A DNA stretch of 64,000 nucleotides from Ideonella_A intermedia_A (GCA_943370175.1 CALRPU020000029.1:1-64000); one strand, 5' to 3'. Positions 27,011 through 36,108 are shown, counted from the first letter of the stretch. Numbers and translations: made by a program. The notes: generated by a model not told the origin, from the sequence alone.

Positions 27011-27172
27011 AGTGACAACTTTGCTTCGCTGCGCAGGCGTCGATTGCGAAGTGACATCTTTGCTTCGCAATCCTTGGAAACCCGCGCCAATGCTGGGCTT
27101 CAGGCCGGTCGGCCGTCGTCACCGGTGCGGGAGTGACAACTTTAGTCTCACAAGAGTGACGACTTTGCTTCG
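27011..27172 (+). repeat. Four direct repeats at the right end of the second transposon
   Basis: AGTGACAACTTTGCTTCG or a close variant occurs at 27011, 27050, 27132 and 27155, all in the same orientation; the third copy is the most diverged. This is the pattern of TnsB-binding sites at a Tn7-like right end and directly follows tniQ. I did not find the matching inverted copies to the left, in keeping with loss of the left part of the element. Confidence 0.75.
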
Positions 27173-27280
27173 GTCTACGGATTTCGAGGGCGTCTTCTAC
27201 CTCGATAAAGCGGTACTTCGCCGTGGACTCCATGGACGGCGATGAGCCGAATTGGCAACGGTTCCCATGATGGTCTTCCA

Positions 27281-27432
27281 TTGAGTTGCGGGCCGGACAA
27301 GATCCGCCGACACCCGGTCGGGACTCTTTCTCTGGGCCAAACCGACATCATCGCCTACAGGCTGATCAGCAGCTTACTGGCGCGGGCGCCAGCTCACGGT
27401 GCCAGCCAGGAGCGGTCGTCCACCCGGACCCG
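27281..27432 (+). repeat. Copy B of the diverged inverted repeat pair
   Basis: This matches the reverse strand of 4885-5043 over about 150 bases with scattered differences, including GGGCCGGACAAGATCCGCCG and CACCCGGTC. It lies just past the end repeats of the second transposon. See copy A for the comparison. Confidence 0.65.
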
Positions 27433-27500
27433 CCAACTTAACACTTGCGACCATCTTGGCTAGGCAGGGTCCAGTCAGGCAAGGCGACTGATGCAGCCAC

Positions 27501-27763
27501 TCAGCGCGCCTGGCTCGCGGCGTCGAACGCCGCATTCGCTGCTCCGTCGCTCCAGTGGGTGTCCAGTTGCGGACCCTTGCGGCGAATCAGCAGGGCATCC
27601 GCCCAGTCCATGAAGGCTTGAACACGCGCGGCGCGTTCGCGGGTGGTCGGCGTCACCAGGTGCAGCGCAAGCGGCGGCGATGGCCAGCCGGGCAGGACGC
27701 GCACCAGCGCGCCACTGGCCAAGTACCACCTGTCGTCAGTGGTTCGCAAGGCGGGCATATCTG
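27501..27763 (-). pseudogene. LysR-type regulator, C-terminal scrap
   Basis: The frame reads MPALRTTDDRWYLASGALVR, VLPGWPSPPLALHLV and TRERAARVQAFMDWADALL. This is the last third of a LysR substrate-binding domain, in which an effector-pocket strand leads into the final helix. The DNA-binding domain and the rest are absent, and sequence before about 27763 does not continue the family. It is a dead fragment cut during the rearrangements to its left. Confidence 0.65.
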
Positions 27764-27906
27764 ACTCAAGTCCCACTGAACGCTGCCGAAATGAGGATGC
27801 CAGGCAATGCTTTGCGCTGCGCAGCCCGAATGGGTGCAGCGACGTGACCCTGTTCACCGCATAGCCTCTGGTAAATCGACTTGAAAGCAACAACAAAGGA
27901 GGCTCC

Positions 27907-29667
27907 GTGCTGAACATTTCTGCCTGGCCGCTGAAGCACTTGCTGGCCCTCGGCTTCGCCGTCGTAATGGTGACACTGCTGGCCGTGGCCGCCGCTGGTC
28001 TTGCAGGCCAGCGGCATGCACTGACAGCAATGCAGACGATCTTTTATGACCGGACCGAGCCGCTGGCCGATCTGGGCCGGATCCACTACCTGGAAGCGCG
28101 CAACCGCATCATCCTGCAAGATGCTGCCGGACGCGGCGACACGGCGCATGCGGCCAAGCGCATGAAAGAGTTCGATGCCAACCTGGCCGAGGCAGCGAGC
28201 CGCTGGAAAACCTATATGGCGACCCGCCTGACCCCTGAAGAATCCGACAGCGCCAAACGGCTGGAGCAGGTCATGCAGTCCTACCATGCCCGGGCGACCT
28301 ATCCCACCGCCGCAGCCTTGCGTGAAGGCCGCTTCGACGACGCGAAGGAGTTGCTTACCAAGCAAGTTAGCCCGCTCAACCCGCCCGTGGTGGAGGCCAT
28401 GGACGCGCTGATCGGTCTGCAGGTACGTGTGGCCAAGGAGGAGTTCAAGCAGAGCGAAGCCACGGCAGTCCGACTCAATGCCGTATCGATCGCCGCGACC
28501 GTGTTTGGAATACTGCTGGGAACGCTGGTGGTCGTGGGGACCCTGCGAAGCGTAACGCAGCGCCTGGGTGCCGACCCGGCCGCACTGGCGCAAGCCGTGA
28601 ACCGCTTTGCGGAGGGTGACCTGGCCCCAGTCGCCGGCGCCGACCGAGCACCTCCCGGCAGCGTGCTGGCAGCCATGGGCGCCATGCAGGGCAAACTGGC
28701 CAGCATCGTCGGCCAGGTTCGCAGCGGCAGTGACAGCATCGCCACCGCCAGCAGCCAGATAGCGCAGGGCAACGTTGACCTTTCCAGCCGTACCGAGGAG
28801 CAGGCCTCGTCTCTGCAACAGACTGCTGCGTCGATGGAGCAATTGGGCAGCACCGTGCGCCAGAACGCGGACAACGCGCGCCAGGCCAACCAACTTGCAC
28901 TTGGCGCCAGCGAGATCGCCGCGAAGGGCGGTGCGGTGGTAGCTCAGGTTGTCGACACCATGAAGGGCATCAACGACAGCAGCCGGCAGATCGCCGACAT
29001 CATCAGCGTGATTGATGGCATCGCATTCCAGACCAACATCCTGGCCCTGAACGCTGCGGTGGAGGCCGCCAGGGCAGGTGAGCAGGGGCGCGGCTTCGCG
29101 GTCGTGGCCAGCGAGGTTCGCAGCCTCGCGCAGCGCAGTGCGCAGGCGGCCAAGGAGATCAAGGGCCTCATCGGCGCCAGCGTCGCCCGCGTTGACAGCG
29201 GCACCGCGCTGGTGGACCAGGCAGGTGCCACGATGCAGCAGATCGTGTCATCGATCGGCCGTGTCACCGACATCATGGGAGAGATCGCCAGCGCCAGCTT
29301 GGAGCAGAGCAATGGTGTCAGTCAGGTGGGCGTAGCGGTGACCCAGATGGATAAGGTGACGCAGGAAAACGCTGCCTTGGTAGAAGAAAGCGCTGCCGCG
29401 GCCGAGAGCTTGAAGGCGCAGGCACAGGCCCTGGTCCAGGCAGTGTCCGTATTCAAGTTGACGCAACACGACGAACTCGCTCGTGCCGGAAATGCGACGA
29501 GTCGAGGACCCTCAGCAACAGTGCGGGTAACGCCCGACCAGTCGTCGCCGACGCGCCGTGTTCCCGCTTCAGCAGGGCGAATGACCGCCGCACATGTGCC
29601 AGTGTCTAGCCCCAAACTCTCTGCGTTGTCCGCAACGCCGGCAGAAAACGACTGGGCTGCGTTCTGA
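27907..29667 (+). CDS. Methyl-accepting chemotaxis protein
   Basis: A GTG at 27907 follows AAAGGAGG. The 586-residue receptor has a first membrane helix (residues about 12-34) and a periplasmic four-helix-bundle domain to about 190. A second helix (VSIAATVFGILLGTLVVVG) and a short HAMP-like linker come next, then the long cytoplasmic coiled coil with the conserved tip DGIAFQTNILALNAAVEAA near residues 370-390. The last residues, DWAAF, resemble the WxxF-type tether for CheR/CheB. Ligands cannot be predicted. It stands alone with no che genes nearby, so it must signal through a kinase encoded elsewhere. Confidence 0.92.
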   Translation: MLNISAWPLKHLLALGFAVVMVTLLAVAAAGLAGQRHALTAMQTIFYDRTEPLADLGRIHYLEARNRIILQDAAGRGDTAHAAKRMKEFDANLAEAASRWKTYMATRLTPEESDSAKRLEQVMQSYHARATYPTAAALREGRFDDAKELLTKQVSPLNPPVVEAMDALIGLQVRVAKEEFKQSEATAVRLNAVSIAATVFGILLGTLVVVGTLRSVTQRLGADPAALAQAVNRFAEGDLAPVAGADRAPPGSVLAAMGAMQGKLASIVGQVRSGSDSIATASSQIAQGNVDLSSRTEEQASSLQQTAASMEQLGSTVRQNADNARQANQLALGASEIAAKGGAVVAQVVDTMKGINDSSRQIADIISVIDGIAFQTNILALNAAVEAARAGEQGRGFAVVASEVRSLAQRSAQAAKEIKGLIGASVARVDSGTALVDQAGATMQQIVSSIGRVTDIMGEIASASLEQSNGVSQVGVAVTQMDKVTQENAALVEESAAAAESLKAQAQALVQAVSVFKLTQHDELARAGNATSRGPSATVRVTPDQSSPTRRVPASAGRMTAAHVPVSSPKLSALSATPAENDWAAF

Positions 29668-30505
29668 CAAGCGCATTGCCACCGATGTTAGCTACGTCGA
29701 CCACCAGTGCATCGGCGCATGTGTCGCAGACTGCAGTGATTCTTTGAGTAAAGTCACCGGGGCTGCCCTTGGCCCGACGCAAGCCCTTTCGAAGACTGCG
29801 TGCCGAGCTGGTTTGGCACGAGCTCGGGATCAGGCAGCAAGTCCAGGCCCAGCTTAGCCGCACAAGAAAACAGCGGGGCCGCCCGGAGCTTTCTTGATGC
29901 TCGTGCTTGGATAGGACGGCGTCGTACAGGGGTATCAGTTCCCCGATGTCTGCCGTCCCCGCCCTCGATGAGTGGCTGCTCGCATACCTCGGCCCCCCAT
30001 TCTTTGGCGCAGGCCAGTGAGTAGCCGGCCTTGCCGGACGTGTTGCCCTCCCGCCTAACGGGGAAGAGATCGATACGCCCGCGGAAAAGCGAGCGTTCTC
30101 AGCGCGCAGTAGAGCCACGCTATCGAGTGCGGGGGACACATCCACGCTCGTGCTGAGCGGCGTCACGGTCGAGCTTGTGGCTGCGGGCCGTCTGCCTCGT
30201 TCAAGCGCCTGACTGGGCGGTCTAAAGAGGCTGCGGCAGGACGCCCATGACCTTCAACTTTTGGCGGGGTCAGTTTTCGACCCTCCGATACTGCCAGGAG
30301 CATCTCCAACGAGTAGCTGACACACCAGTTCCTCTTTCGACCCGTTGAAGGTGCTGCTAATTCACTTGGCTGTTCGTCTGCGGTCATGAGGCCGATCCCG
30401 AAGTCGTGATCGCCCAAACATAGCAGCTCGTCGGTATAAATGAGGATAAGAACTCGAGCTTGCCCCTGAACCGGTCGAATTGATCCAGCGTGTCGTGATG
30501 CAGAC
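29668..30505. other. Intergenic, no gene recognised
   Basis: About 840 bases between the chemoreceptor and the recombinase hold several open frames of low plausibility and no motif I recognise. It may contain decayed gene sequence. Confidence 0.35.
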
Positions 30506-32659
30506 CTACGCTTTCCAGAACGCCTCAACGGCCTTCATCCGCCGGCGCTTTTCGGTCGTTACATAGACGGTGGTCGTCGCCAGCGACGCATGCCCAAGGT
30601 TTTGCTGCGCGATCTCGATCGGCATCCCACCGGCGATGGCATGACTGGCATGGGAGTGCCGCATCCAATGCGTGCTGGCCTTCTGAAACCGCTCTGCGCC
30701 CTTCGTGTCCCCCTGCTGCCTCAGTACCGTGGCGCAGTCCTCGAAGAACCGCTTGACCTGGTCGTAGAAGGTTGTTGCCGCGATCCCCTCGCGCGGATCC
30801 AAGGTCTGCCCGGTGTCCAACCCGGGCGCCTGTGTCGCCAGATCACTCGCCTTGCCCAGCAGGTGCGCCCCCTGGTTGCCGATGTTCTCCGGGTCCGCAT
30901 CGAGCCCCCGCGACACCAGGTACTGGGCCAGTTCACCCACCAGGTCCCCCGGCAGCGGCACCTCGCGCTCCTTCTGCCCCTTGCCGACCACCCGCAGCAG
31001 CCAACCCTGCATCGGCTGATCGTCGGTTGCATCGGCCGGGTACTCGACCCACTGCAGGTCATCGACGGTGGCGGCCACGACCTCCGACAGCCGCAGCCCT
31101 GTGGCGTACAGCAGGTGCAGCCCAAACCGCAGCCGCTCGTTCGCCGACGTCGTGGGCAGCTGCTGCAGCTGCCCCTCGATGAACCGCCACTGCGCCACGC
31201 TGAAGCTTCTGCCGGAGTTCACCTTCGGCGTCGAGCTCTTGGGCACACTCACCGCCGACCACGGATTGCCCATCAGGTAGTTCTGGTCGACCAAGAAGCC
31301 ATAGAGGTTCTTCAGGATCGTCACCGCGTGCCGCTGCGCCGATGCCGACAACGGCCCTTCGAAGGGTCGCCACAGCGGTGACCACCGCTCCCGCGCCCTG
31401 TCCCCACACCACCGGCTGCGCGGCTGCGGATCCGCCAGGAAGTCCCGGTACTCGATGCAGTCCTCATTGCTCATCGAGGACAGCGCCTTGCCCTTGTGGG
31501 TGATCGCCCAGAGCAGGAAACGCTCGGCCTCCTTGCGGTAGGCCCGCTGGGTGTGCGACAGCGCCTGCAGCCAGTCCAGGCCCAACTCCACGCCGGTGTC
31601 CCTTTGCCGCCGACGAGACTTGAGCACAGCTTTCTGCTCGGGGCTCAAGCCCTGCTTGGAACGCAGCCAGGCGAGGATGGCCTGGTAGTCGTTCGTCGCC
31701 TTCAGCAGGCACTGGGCCTGGGGCCGGCGGTAGAGGCCCCGGCTGCCGTCGAGCTCGCCGGGGACGATGAATTTCTCGAGGGGGCGGATGTCGGTGGCGG
31801 GCGACACCACGGCCTGGAGCTCGTGGGCGAAGAGCTGACGGCGCGGCAGTGCTACATGGCGGCCGAGCATCAGCTCGGGGATCGCCGGGTGGCCGTGGGC
31901 GATCTCGTGCAACCACTCAACGATGCGCTGGGCCTTGGTCTCGCCCATCGCTTTGATGCCGGCGTACCAGCGTCGGCCGACGCCGTTGATGCGCTCGACC
32001 AGCTGGGCGAGGGTGAAGATTTTAGCAGTCTCCAGGTGACCGGCCAGCGTCGGGTTCAGCCAGGCGGCGACCGAGTCGCCGGGCTTGGGGGCCTGGGCGA
32101 TCTGGGTTTCGAGCCAGCGCAGGGCCTCGAGCTGGCGCGCGATCAGCCGGGCCCGGCGCTTCAGGCGCTGGGTGGCCCGGCCGTACTCGGCCTCGTAGGC
32201 GGCGATCTGGTCGGCCTCGCGTTCGTCTTCAAGGCCCCTGGCTTCGGTGAAGGCCTCCAGGCTCGGCAGGTCCATCGAGGGGTCGGCAATGCGGGTGGCA
32301 TCGATCCGCACCAGGCGTGCGGTGCCGAAACGGTCCTCGCGTTTGGCGGCCGCCGCGAACTCCTCGCGAATCCAGGCGATGGTCGAGCGCACGACGCGCT
32401 GGTCAGTGACCTCCCCTTCCACCCGGAAGTAGCGCTCCCAGCTGTCGCGCGGATCGAGGCCCTGGACCACCGACCGCATGAACGCGAAGTGGCCGACATG
32501 CAGCTTGCGCTTGCGGGCGGCGCTCGCCGAGGTCAGTTGGCGCACCGGCCTGGCCGCCGGTCCCCCAAAGAGCGCCACCGGCAGCCCGCCACCCTCCCCT
32601 GCCCGCGGGTCTTGCGGTGACGTCGGGAGAGAGAGGGTGGGCACCGGTGCGTGGTCCAT
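30506..32659 (-). CDS. Large tyrosine recombinase (DUF3701-type integrase)
   Basis: The 717-residue protein has a long N-terminal region with a helix-hairpin-like stretch (INGVGRRWYAGIKAMGETKA) and a SAM-like core-binding domain. A complete catalytic domain follows: Arg in TGLRLSEVVAA, Lys in VVGKGQKEREVPL, HWMRHSHASHA, His in LGHASLATT and the nucleophile Tyr in TTVYVTTEKRR. The length and N-terminal extension match the integrases with a DUF3701 region found on betaproteobacterial plasmids and islands. GGAG six bases before the ATG at 32659 decides that start over 32665. It may resolve plasmid multimers or drive integration; no att site was identified. Confidence 0.85.
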   Translation of the reverse strand: MDHAPVPTLSLPTSPQDPRAGEGGGLPVALFGGPAARPVRQLTSASAARKRKLHVGHFAFMRSVVQGLDPRDSWERYFRVEGEVTDQRVVRSTIAWIREEFAAAAKREDRFGTARLVRIDATRIADPSMDLPSLEAFTEARGLEDEREADQIAAYEAEYGRATQRLKRRARLIARQLEALRWLETQIAQAPKPGDSVAAWLNPTLAGHLETAKIFTLAQLVERINGVGRRWYAGIKAMGETKAQRIVEWLHEIAHGHPAIPELMLGRHVALPRRQLFAHELQAVVSPATDIRPLEKFIVPGELDGSRGLYRRPQAQCLLKATNDYQAILAWLRSKQGLSPEQKAVLKSRRRQRDTGVELGLDWLQALSHTQRAYRKEAERFLLWAITHKGKALSSMSNEDCIEYRDFLADPQPRSRWCGDRARERWSPLWRPFEGPLSASAQRHAVTILKNLYGFLVDQNYLMGNPWSAVSVPKSSTPKVNSGRSFSVAQWRFIEGQLQQLPTTSANERLRFGLHLLYATGLRLSEVVAATVDDLQWVEYPADATDDQPMQGWLLRVVGKGQKEREVPLPGDLVGELAQYLVSRGLDADPENIGNQGAHLLGKASDLATQAPGLDTGQTLDPREGIAATTFYDQVKRFFEDCATVLRQQGDTKGAERFQKASTHWMRHSHASHAIAGGMPIEIAQQNLGHASLATTTVYVTTEKRRRMKAVEAFWKA

Positions 32660-32780
32660 GGTCATCTCCGGAGCGGCGAGGGTTGAGCGTCTAACCCGGT
32701 GTGAAGTGGTGCCCGATACCAAGCCCGGGCGCAATCGACGCGCTGGCTGATGGCTGACACCGGGCTCGTCGAAGTCCGCA

Positions 32781-33245
32781 TCAGTGGTCGGCCAGGCCCT
32801 GCTCTGGCGCGGCGAAGTAGAGCTCGACGAGGGCCGTCGTCCAGGTGGCGACGCCGGTGCCGAAGAAGTCGGTGTCCTCGGTCCAGATCGGACAGTTCAA
32901 GGCCAGCGCACAGGCCAGGATCGGCCAGTCATCAGGGTCCCGCCGGCCGATGCGCGCGAGTGCGGCCGACTTCATGCCCTCGTACTCAGCCGGGTCGACC
33001 ACCCGCACCGCCAGTCGGAGGGTATCCAGCTTGTCCAGTGCCGGCTGCAGCGCCCTGGCCTCGCCTCGTTTGCTCAACACAGCTGCCAGATGCTCCCGCA
33101 CGTCGTCGAAGGCAACTTGCGGCGCGACGAAGGTCACTTCCGACGCGAATCGCGAGAGCAGGCGGTCCACCCGTCGCCCGAGCACGGCGCGCGTCATGTC
33201 GTAACCAAGGACGTTCGCATCGAGGACGATGGTGCGTGGGGTCAC
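32781..33245 (-). CDS. PIN-domain toxin
   Basis: The 154-residue protein begins TIVLDANVLGYDM and carries DPDDWPILACAL and CPIWTEDTDFFG. These are the acidic-residue motifs of PIN ribonucleases (Asp near position 9, Asp-Asp near 116, Asp near 138). The GTG start overlaps the stop of the antitoxin gene by four bases, giving tight coupling. It would cleave RNA when released from its partner. It is somewhat longer than VapC and belongs to the PilT/COG3744-like PIN group. Confidence 0.75.
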   Translation of the reverse strand: MTPRTIVLDANVLGYDMTRAVLGRRVDRLLSRFASEVTFVAPQVAFDDVREHLAAVLSKRGEARALQPALDKLDTLRLAVRVVDPAEYEGMKSAALARIGRRDPDDWPILACALALNCPIWTEDTDFFGTGVATWTTALVELYFAAPEQGLADH

Positions 33246-33517
33246 GTCGGGCTGCGCCTGCGCGCGGATGCGCCCTTGCGCAAGGTGTCGAAGTCGCTGA
33301 CCGCGGCCTCGACATCATCCTCCTTCAGCGTCATCACCGCCTCGAGCTTGTCCGCCGCGTCACGCAGCGCCTGCAGATCGGCCTGCGCCGGACGCGCCGT
33401 CGGAATGAAGATGCCGACCGTCAGCCCATGCCGGGTCACCGCGACCGGCTGCTTGTTGTCGATGAACTCGGCCAGGCCCGCGCGGAACTCGCGGATGCCG
33501 ACGGATTTGGGTTCCAT
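33242..33517 (-). CDS. Phd/YefM-type antitoxin
   Basis: The 91-residue protein starts MEPKSVGIREFRAGLAEFI, with DNKQPVAVTRHGLTVGIFIP, the compact N-terminal fold of Phd/YefM antitoxins that binds DNA as a dimer. The C-terminal half is helical and acidic, as expected of the toxin-neutralising part. The ATG at 33517 has GGAG upstream; the frame could be extended but without support. It precedes and overlaps its toxin gene. Confidence 0.8.
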   Translation of the reverse strand: MEPKSVGIREFRAGLAEFIDNKQPVAVTRHGLTVGIFIPTARPAQADLQALRDAADKLEAVMTLKEDDVEAAVSDFDTLRKGASARRRSPT

Positions 33518-33557
33518 GGGGTGCTCTCCAGGCGATGCGCAAACCGCGTCAGACCGC

Positions 33558-33588
33558 CATTGTGAATCTGTGTGTACACAATGACAAG
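33558..33588 (-). promoter_or_regulatory. Promoter and operator of the antitoxin-toxin pair
   Basis: On the minus strand TTGTCA and CACAAT are separated by 17 bases, giving a plausible -35/-10 pair 40-70 bases before the antitoxin start. The same bases contain inverted repeats: CATTGTG facing CACAATG, and the palindrome TGTGTACACA. A Phd-type repressor bound there would block the promoter, the usual autoregulation in these modules. Confidence 0.6.
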
Positions 33589-33687
33589 GTGAAGGTGCTG
33601 CCTTCCAAGCGATGGCGCCTTCTTCGGGCGGCGGCTGCCGGCTGCTGACAACGCTGGCGTGCCGGTCAACCCCGCCGGTGCGGGGCC

Positions 33688-34407
33688 TCATTGCGCGAGC
33701 CGCGACAAGGCCGCGGCCAGGTTCGTGCGGGCCCGGGTCTCGAGCAGCGCAAAGGCCGGCTCGGTCCGGTACAGCCGGGGCCGGTCGAGGAAGCTTTGCA
33801 ACACCTGCGCCCTCCCCTGCTGGTAGCGCCCGGCCGGTACCCAGGCGTACTCCTTGCGCACATCCTGGTCGTAGCGCTCGAAGCGTTCGGCGGGGCTGCC
33901 GAGGATGGCCAGGTCGATGTCGACCAGCAGCTCGGCGTCGGGGTTCGACGTGGTCTTGACCGGGGCGTCGTGCTGGGTCGCCATCACGAGGTCGTGCACC
34001 CGCTGGGCGGTGTCGCTGTCGGCCCCCGCGCGTACCAGCGAACGGGCCGCCCAGGCGGCGCTGGCCAGCTCGTTGCTGCCGGCTGGCGTGGCTTGGGTGT
34101 CGTAGACGGCGTCATGGAACCACAGCGCAATGGCCACCTCACCGGGGCGCACGCAGAGCCCGCGCCAACACGCCCAAAGGGCGAGGCACTCGTGCAGATG
34201 GCGCAGGTCGTGGTAGTGCCGGTGGGACTCGGACCAGGCCGCGATCGACTCGGCCTGCAGCCCCGCGGGCGCCGGTCGACCGATGAAGGACCAGGCCAGG
34301 TTCCAGCTCTGTTGAAGGCTCTCCTGCAAGCCTTCTTCACCGTCCGCCCAAAGCGCCTTGGAATCGACCCCCACCGTGATCGGGTCAGTCACCGCGAGCT
34401 CCCGCAC
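33688..34407 (-). CDS. HD-superfamily predicted metal-dependent hydrolase
   Basis: The 239-residue protein contains HRHYHDLRHLHECL, ALWFHDAVYDT, ATQHDAPV and LLVDIDLAILG. This is the histidine/aspartate series of the COG4339-type HD hydrolase family, which should bind one or two metal ions. The substrate is unknown. The GTG start directly follows the stop of the gene at 34408, so the two form an operon. Family members occur widely on plasmids and chromosomes as single genes, so this does not point to a pathway. Confidence 0.75.
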   Translation of the reverse strand: MRELAVTDPITVGVDSKALWADGEEGLQESLQQSWNLAWSFIGRPAPAGLQAESIAAWSESHRHYHDLRHLHECLALWACWRGLCVRPGEVAIALWFHDAVYDTQATPAGSNELASAAWAARSLVRAGADSDTAQRVHDLVMATQHDAPVKTTSNPDAELLVDIDLAILGSPAERFERYDQDVRKEYAWVPAGRYQQGRAQVLQSFLDRPRLYRTEPAFALLETRARTNLAAALSRLAQ

Positions 34408-34764
34408 TCACTCTTCCACGGGCCAGGTCAGACCCGAGCGGTCGATGATCGCCCGCACGCGGCGGTCCCCGTCCGGGACCAGGGTGTGCAGATCGGCCTG
34501 GCCCCAACGCAGCGCGTCGATGCACAACAGCATGTCGTCGCCGATGGCCTCGTCGACCGCGCGCAGTTCGTAGAGGTCGAAGGGGAAGGCCTCGCCGTTG
34601 TAGGTGGCAGCGAGGAAGCGCGCGATGCGCCGCACCTGGCCGGTCTCATGGGTCTCTGCGGTCTTCAGCAGGCGCAGGAAGGCTTGCCCTCCTTTGGCGG
34701 TCGTTTCGCTCTTGCGCTGCGTGATGCGTTGCCAGTCGTCGTCCGTGGGCAGGTTCTGGGGCAT
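34408..34764 (-). CDS. Small conserved plasmid-type protein (DUF7673-like)
   Basis: The 118-residue protein has AGGAG before its ATG. It contains FLRLLKTAETHETGQVRRIA and DLYELRAVDEAIGDDMLLCI, a pattern I associate with a family of short uncharacterised plasmid proteins annotated DUF7673. It is mostly alpha-helical, with no membrane segment or catalytic motif. It is transcribed with the HD hydrolase that starts immediately after it. The function is unknown. Confidence 0.55.
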   Translation of the reverse strand: MPQNLPTDDDWQRITQRKSETTAKGGQAFLRLLKTAETHETGQVRRIARFLAATYNGEAFPFDLYELRAVDEAIGDDMLLCIDALRWGQADLHTLVPDGDRRVRAIIDRSGLTWPVEE

Positions 34765-34936
34765 GGTGAGCTCCTGGTTCAGCAGCCGGTTGGGTGGTCA
34801 GGCTGCGGGTTCGTAGGGCCGGCATCAGGGTGGTGCGGCTGGCGACTGCTGCGGGCCAGGCTCACCCGTTGCGGGTGGGCGGCTGGGATGTTGCGGCGAC
34901 CGACAAGAGCGCGCCCGGCACCGGCTCTGCCGCCCA

Positions 34937-35200
34937 TCATCGGCGACCCTCGTCGATCATGGCCTTGATCGACACCCTGTCGCCAAAGCTCTGCCTGGCA
35001 CGGTGCTGTCGGATCCGCTCGACGAGTGCGAACGTCCGGGCTGCCCGGGTGGGCAGATCACCCGGGTTCGAGGTGTGGTACGAGACGAGGCAGGCCACCG
35101 CTTGGCCCCGGCGGGTGATCACGATGGCCTCGCCCCTGGAGGCGCGCTCGACCCACTCGCCGAGCCGGCGCCGACCCTCAGACAAACGGACGGTGGTCAT
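34937..35200 (-). CDS. Phd/YefM-type antitoxin downstream of a VapC
   Basis: The 87-residue protein has RLSEGRRRLGEWVERASRGE and VITRRGQAVACLVSY, the Phd/YefM dimer fold, and a positively charged C-terminal helix. Its ATG overlaps the stop of the PIN toxin gene at 35197 by four bases. This puts an antitoxin after the toxin, whereas the VapB-like antitoxin comes before it. Either the toxin has two candidate partners, or this gene is left over from another module. Confidence 0.75.
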   Translation of the reverse strand: MTTVRLSEGRRRLGEWVERASRGEAIVITRRGQAVACLVSYHTSNPGDLPTRAARTFALVERIRQHRARQSFGDRVSIKAMIDEGRR

Positions 35201-35610
35201 GGGAGGGGTTCCTCCAGCGTCCAGTCTTCGACGACCAGATCGGGCAGCTGTCCGAAGGCTTGGTCGTTGGTCACCAGGACGGCGCCGATGCTGCGCGCAT
35301 GGGCGCCGATGAGGAGGTCCAGCGGTGCCAGCACCCTGCCCTCGCGCTGCGCGCGGGCGCGCACAGGTCCGTACTCGCTCGCCACCGCCGAATCCCAGGG
35401 CAGGACGTCGACCCGACGCAGGAACTCGTCGACGAGCCGGTGCAAGGCGGTGGCCTCAGGCCGCCGCGCCAGGCCGAAGCGCAACTCGCCCTCGGTGATG
35501 GCCGAGATGCACAGGGCGGCCATCGGCGTGGCAACGACCCGCCGCACCACGGCCGGATGGCGACGGAGCAGGTGGCTGACGGTGTTGGTGTCGAGCAGGT
35601 AGCGACTCAT
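35197..35610 (-). CDS. vapC: VapC-type PIN toxin
   Basis: The 137-residue protein starts YLLDTNTVSHLLRRHP and has ISAITEGELRFGLARRP and APLDLLIGAHARSIGAVLVT, the canonical VapC acidic motifs (Asp7, Glu near 40, Asp near 98). It should act as an endoribonuclease, usually against initiator tRNA or rRNA. It follows the VapB-like antitoxin by 45 bases and overlaps a Phd-type antitoxin. Confidence 0.85.
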   Translation of the reverse strand: MSRYLLDTNTVSHLLRRHPAVVRRVVATPMAALCISAITEGELRFGLARRPEATALHRLVDEFLRRVDVLPWDSAVASEYGPVRARAQREGRVLAPLDLLIGAHARSIGAVLVTNDQAFGQLPDLVVEDWTLEEPLP

Positions 35611-35655
35611 CGGGGGTCATGGAGCTCAGCGCGGATCATCGACGCTCGACTGGCC

Positions 35656-35922
35656 TCACCCACCCAGGCCCTCGAGGGGATCCCGGTGTTGGTCACCGCG
35701 GGCCTGGTCGCGCTCGGCGGATGTGAGGAAGTCCTCGGGCACGTCGGTGGACTCGAGCGCGCCGAAGAAGCTCTGCCAGTCGCCGGGCTTGCGCGACAAG
35801 ATGACGTCGCCGGTGGCCGGGTCCTGGCGGATGAAGACCTCCTTGGCATCGAAGCGGAACGCCGCCGGCAGCCGCACCGCCTGGCTGCGGCCGTTGGTGA
35901 AGAGCTTGGCGGTCTGGGTCAT
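35656..35922 (-). CDS. vapB: VapB-type antitoxin (AbrB fold)
   Basis: The 88-residue protein begins TQTAKLFTNGRSQAVRLPAA and continues FRFDAKEVFIRQDPATGDVIL, the swapped-hairpin AbrB/SpoVT DNA-binding domain of VapB. The C-terminal DWQSFFGALES stretch would wrap the toxin. The ATG at 35922 was chosen because the family starts there; a longer frame reaches 36021. It should repress its own promoter in the 50 bases upstream. Confidence 0.8.
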   Translation of the reverse strand: MTQTAKLFTNGRSQAVRLPAAFRFDAKEVFIRQDPATGDVILSRKPGDWQSFFGALESTDVPEDFLTSAERDQARGDQHRDPLEGLGG

Positions 35923-36086
35923 GGCTGGCTCCGCTGGTCTATATCGCAGTCTATGCCTCGGCATCACCTCAATCAAGAGATGGCACCACGGAGGTTGAAC
36001 GGCCGGCCGGTGGATTTGCAAGGCGGATCAAGCACTTGGCCGAACGTATCCTGGAACCCCGGCCGTTTGTCCAAGGATATAAGATC

Positions 36087-36108
36087 CATGATAATAAACC
36101 TTATCATG
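36087..36108. repeat. Perfect 8-base inverted repeat
   Basis: CATGATAA and TTATCATG flank six bases. The surroundings are A+T-rich in a high-GC region. It could be a regulator or recombinase binding site; no T run follows, so it is not a terminator. Confidence 0.5.

Noticed and set aside
29606..30166. A 186-codon minus-strand frame after the chemoreceptor
   Set aside because: No motif, no ribosome binding site and an amino-acid composition typical of shadow frames. I could not support it as a gene.
31496..32620. A 374-codon plus-strand frame opposite the large recombinase
   Set aside because: It is an antisense shadow. The recombinase has all its catalytic motifs on the other strand.
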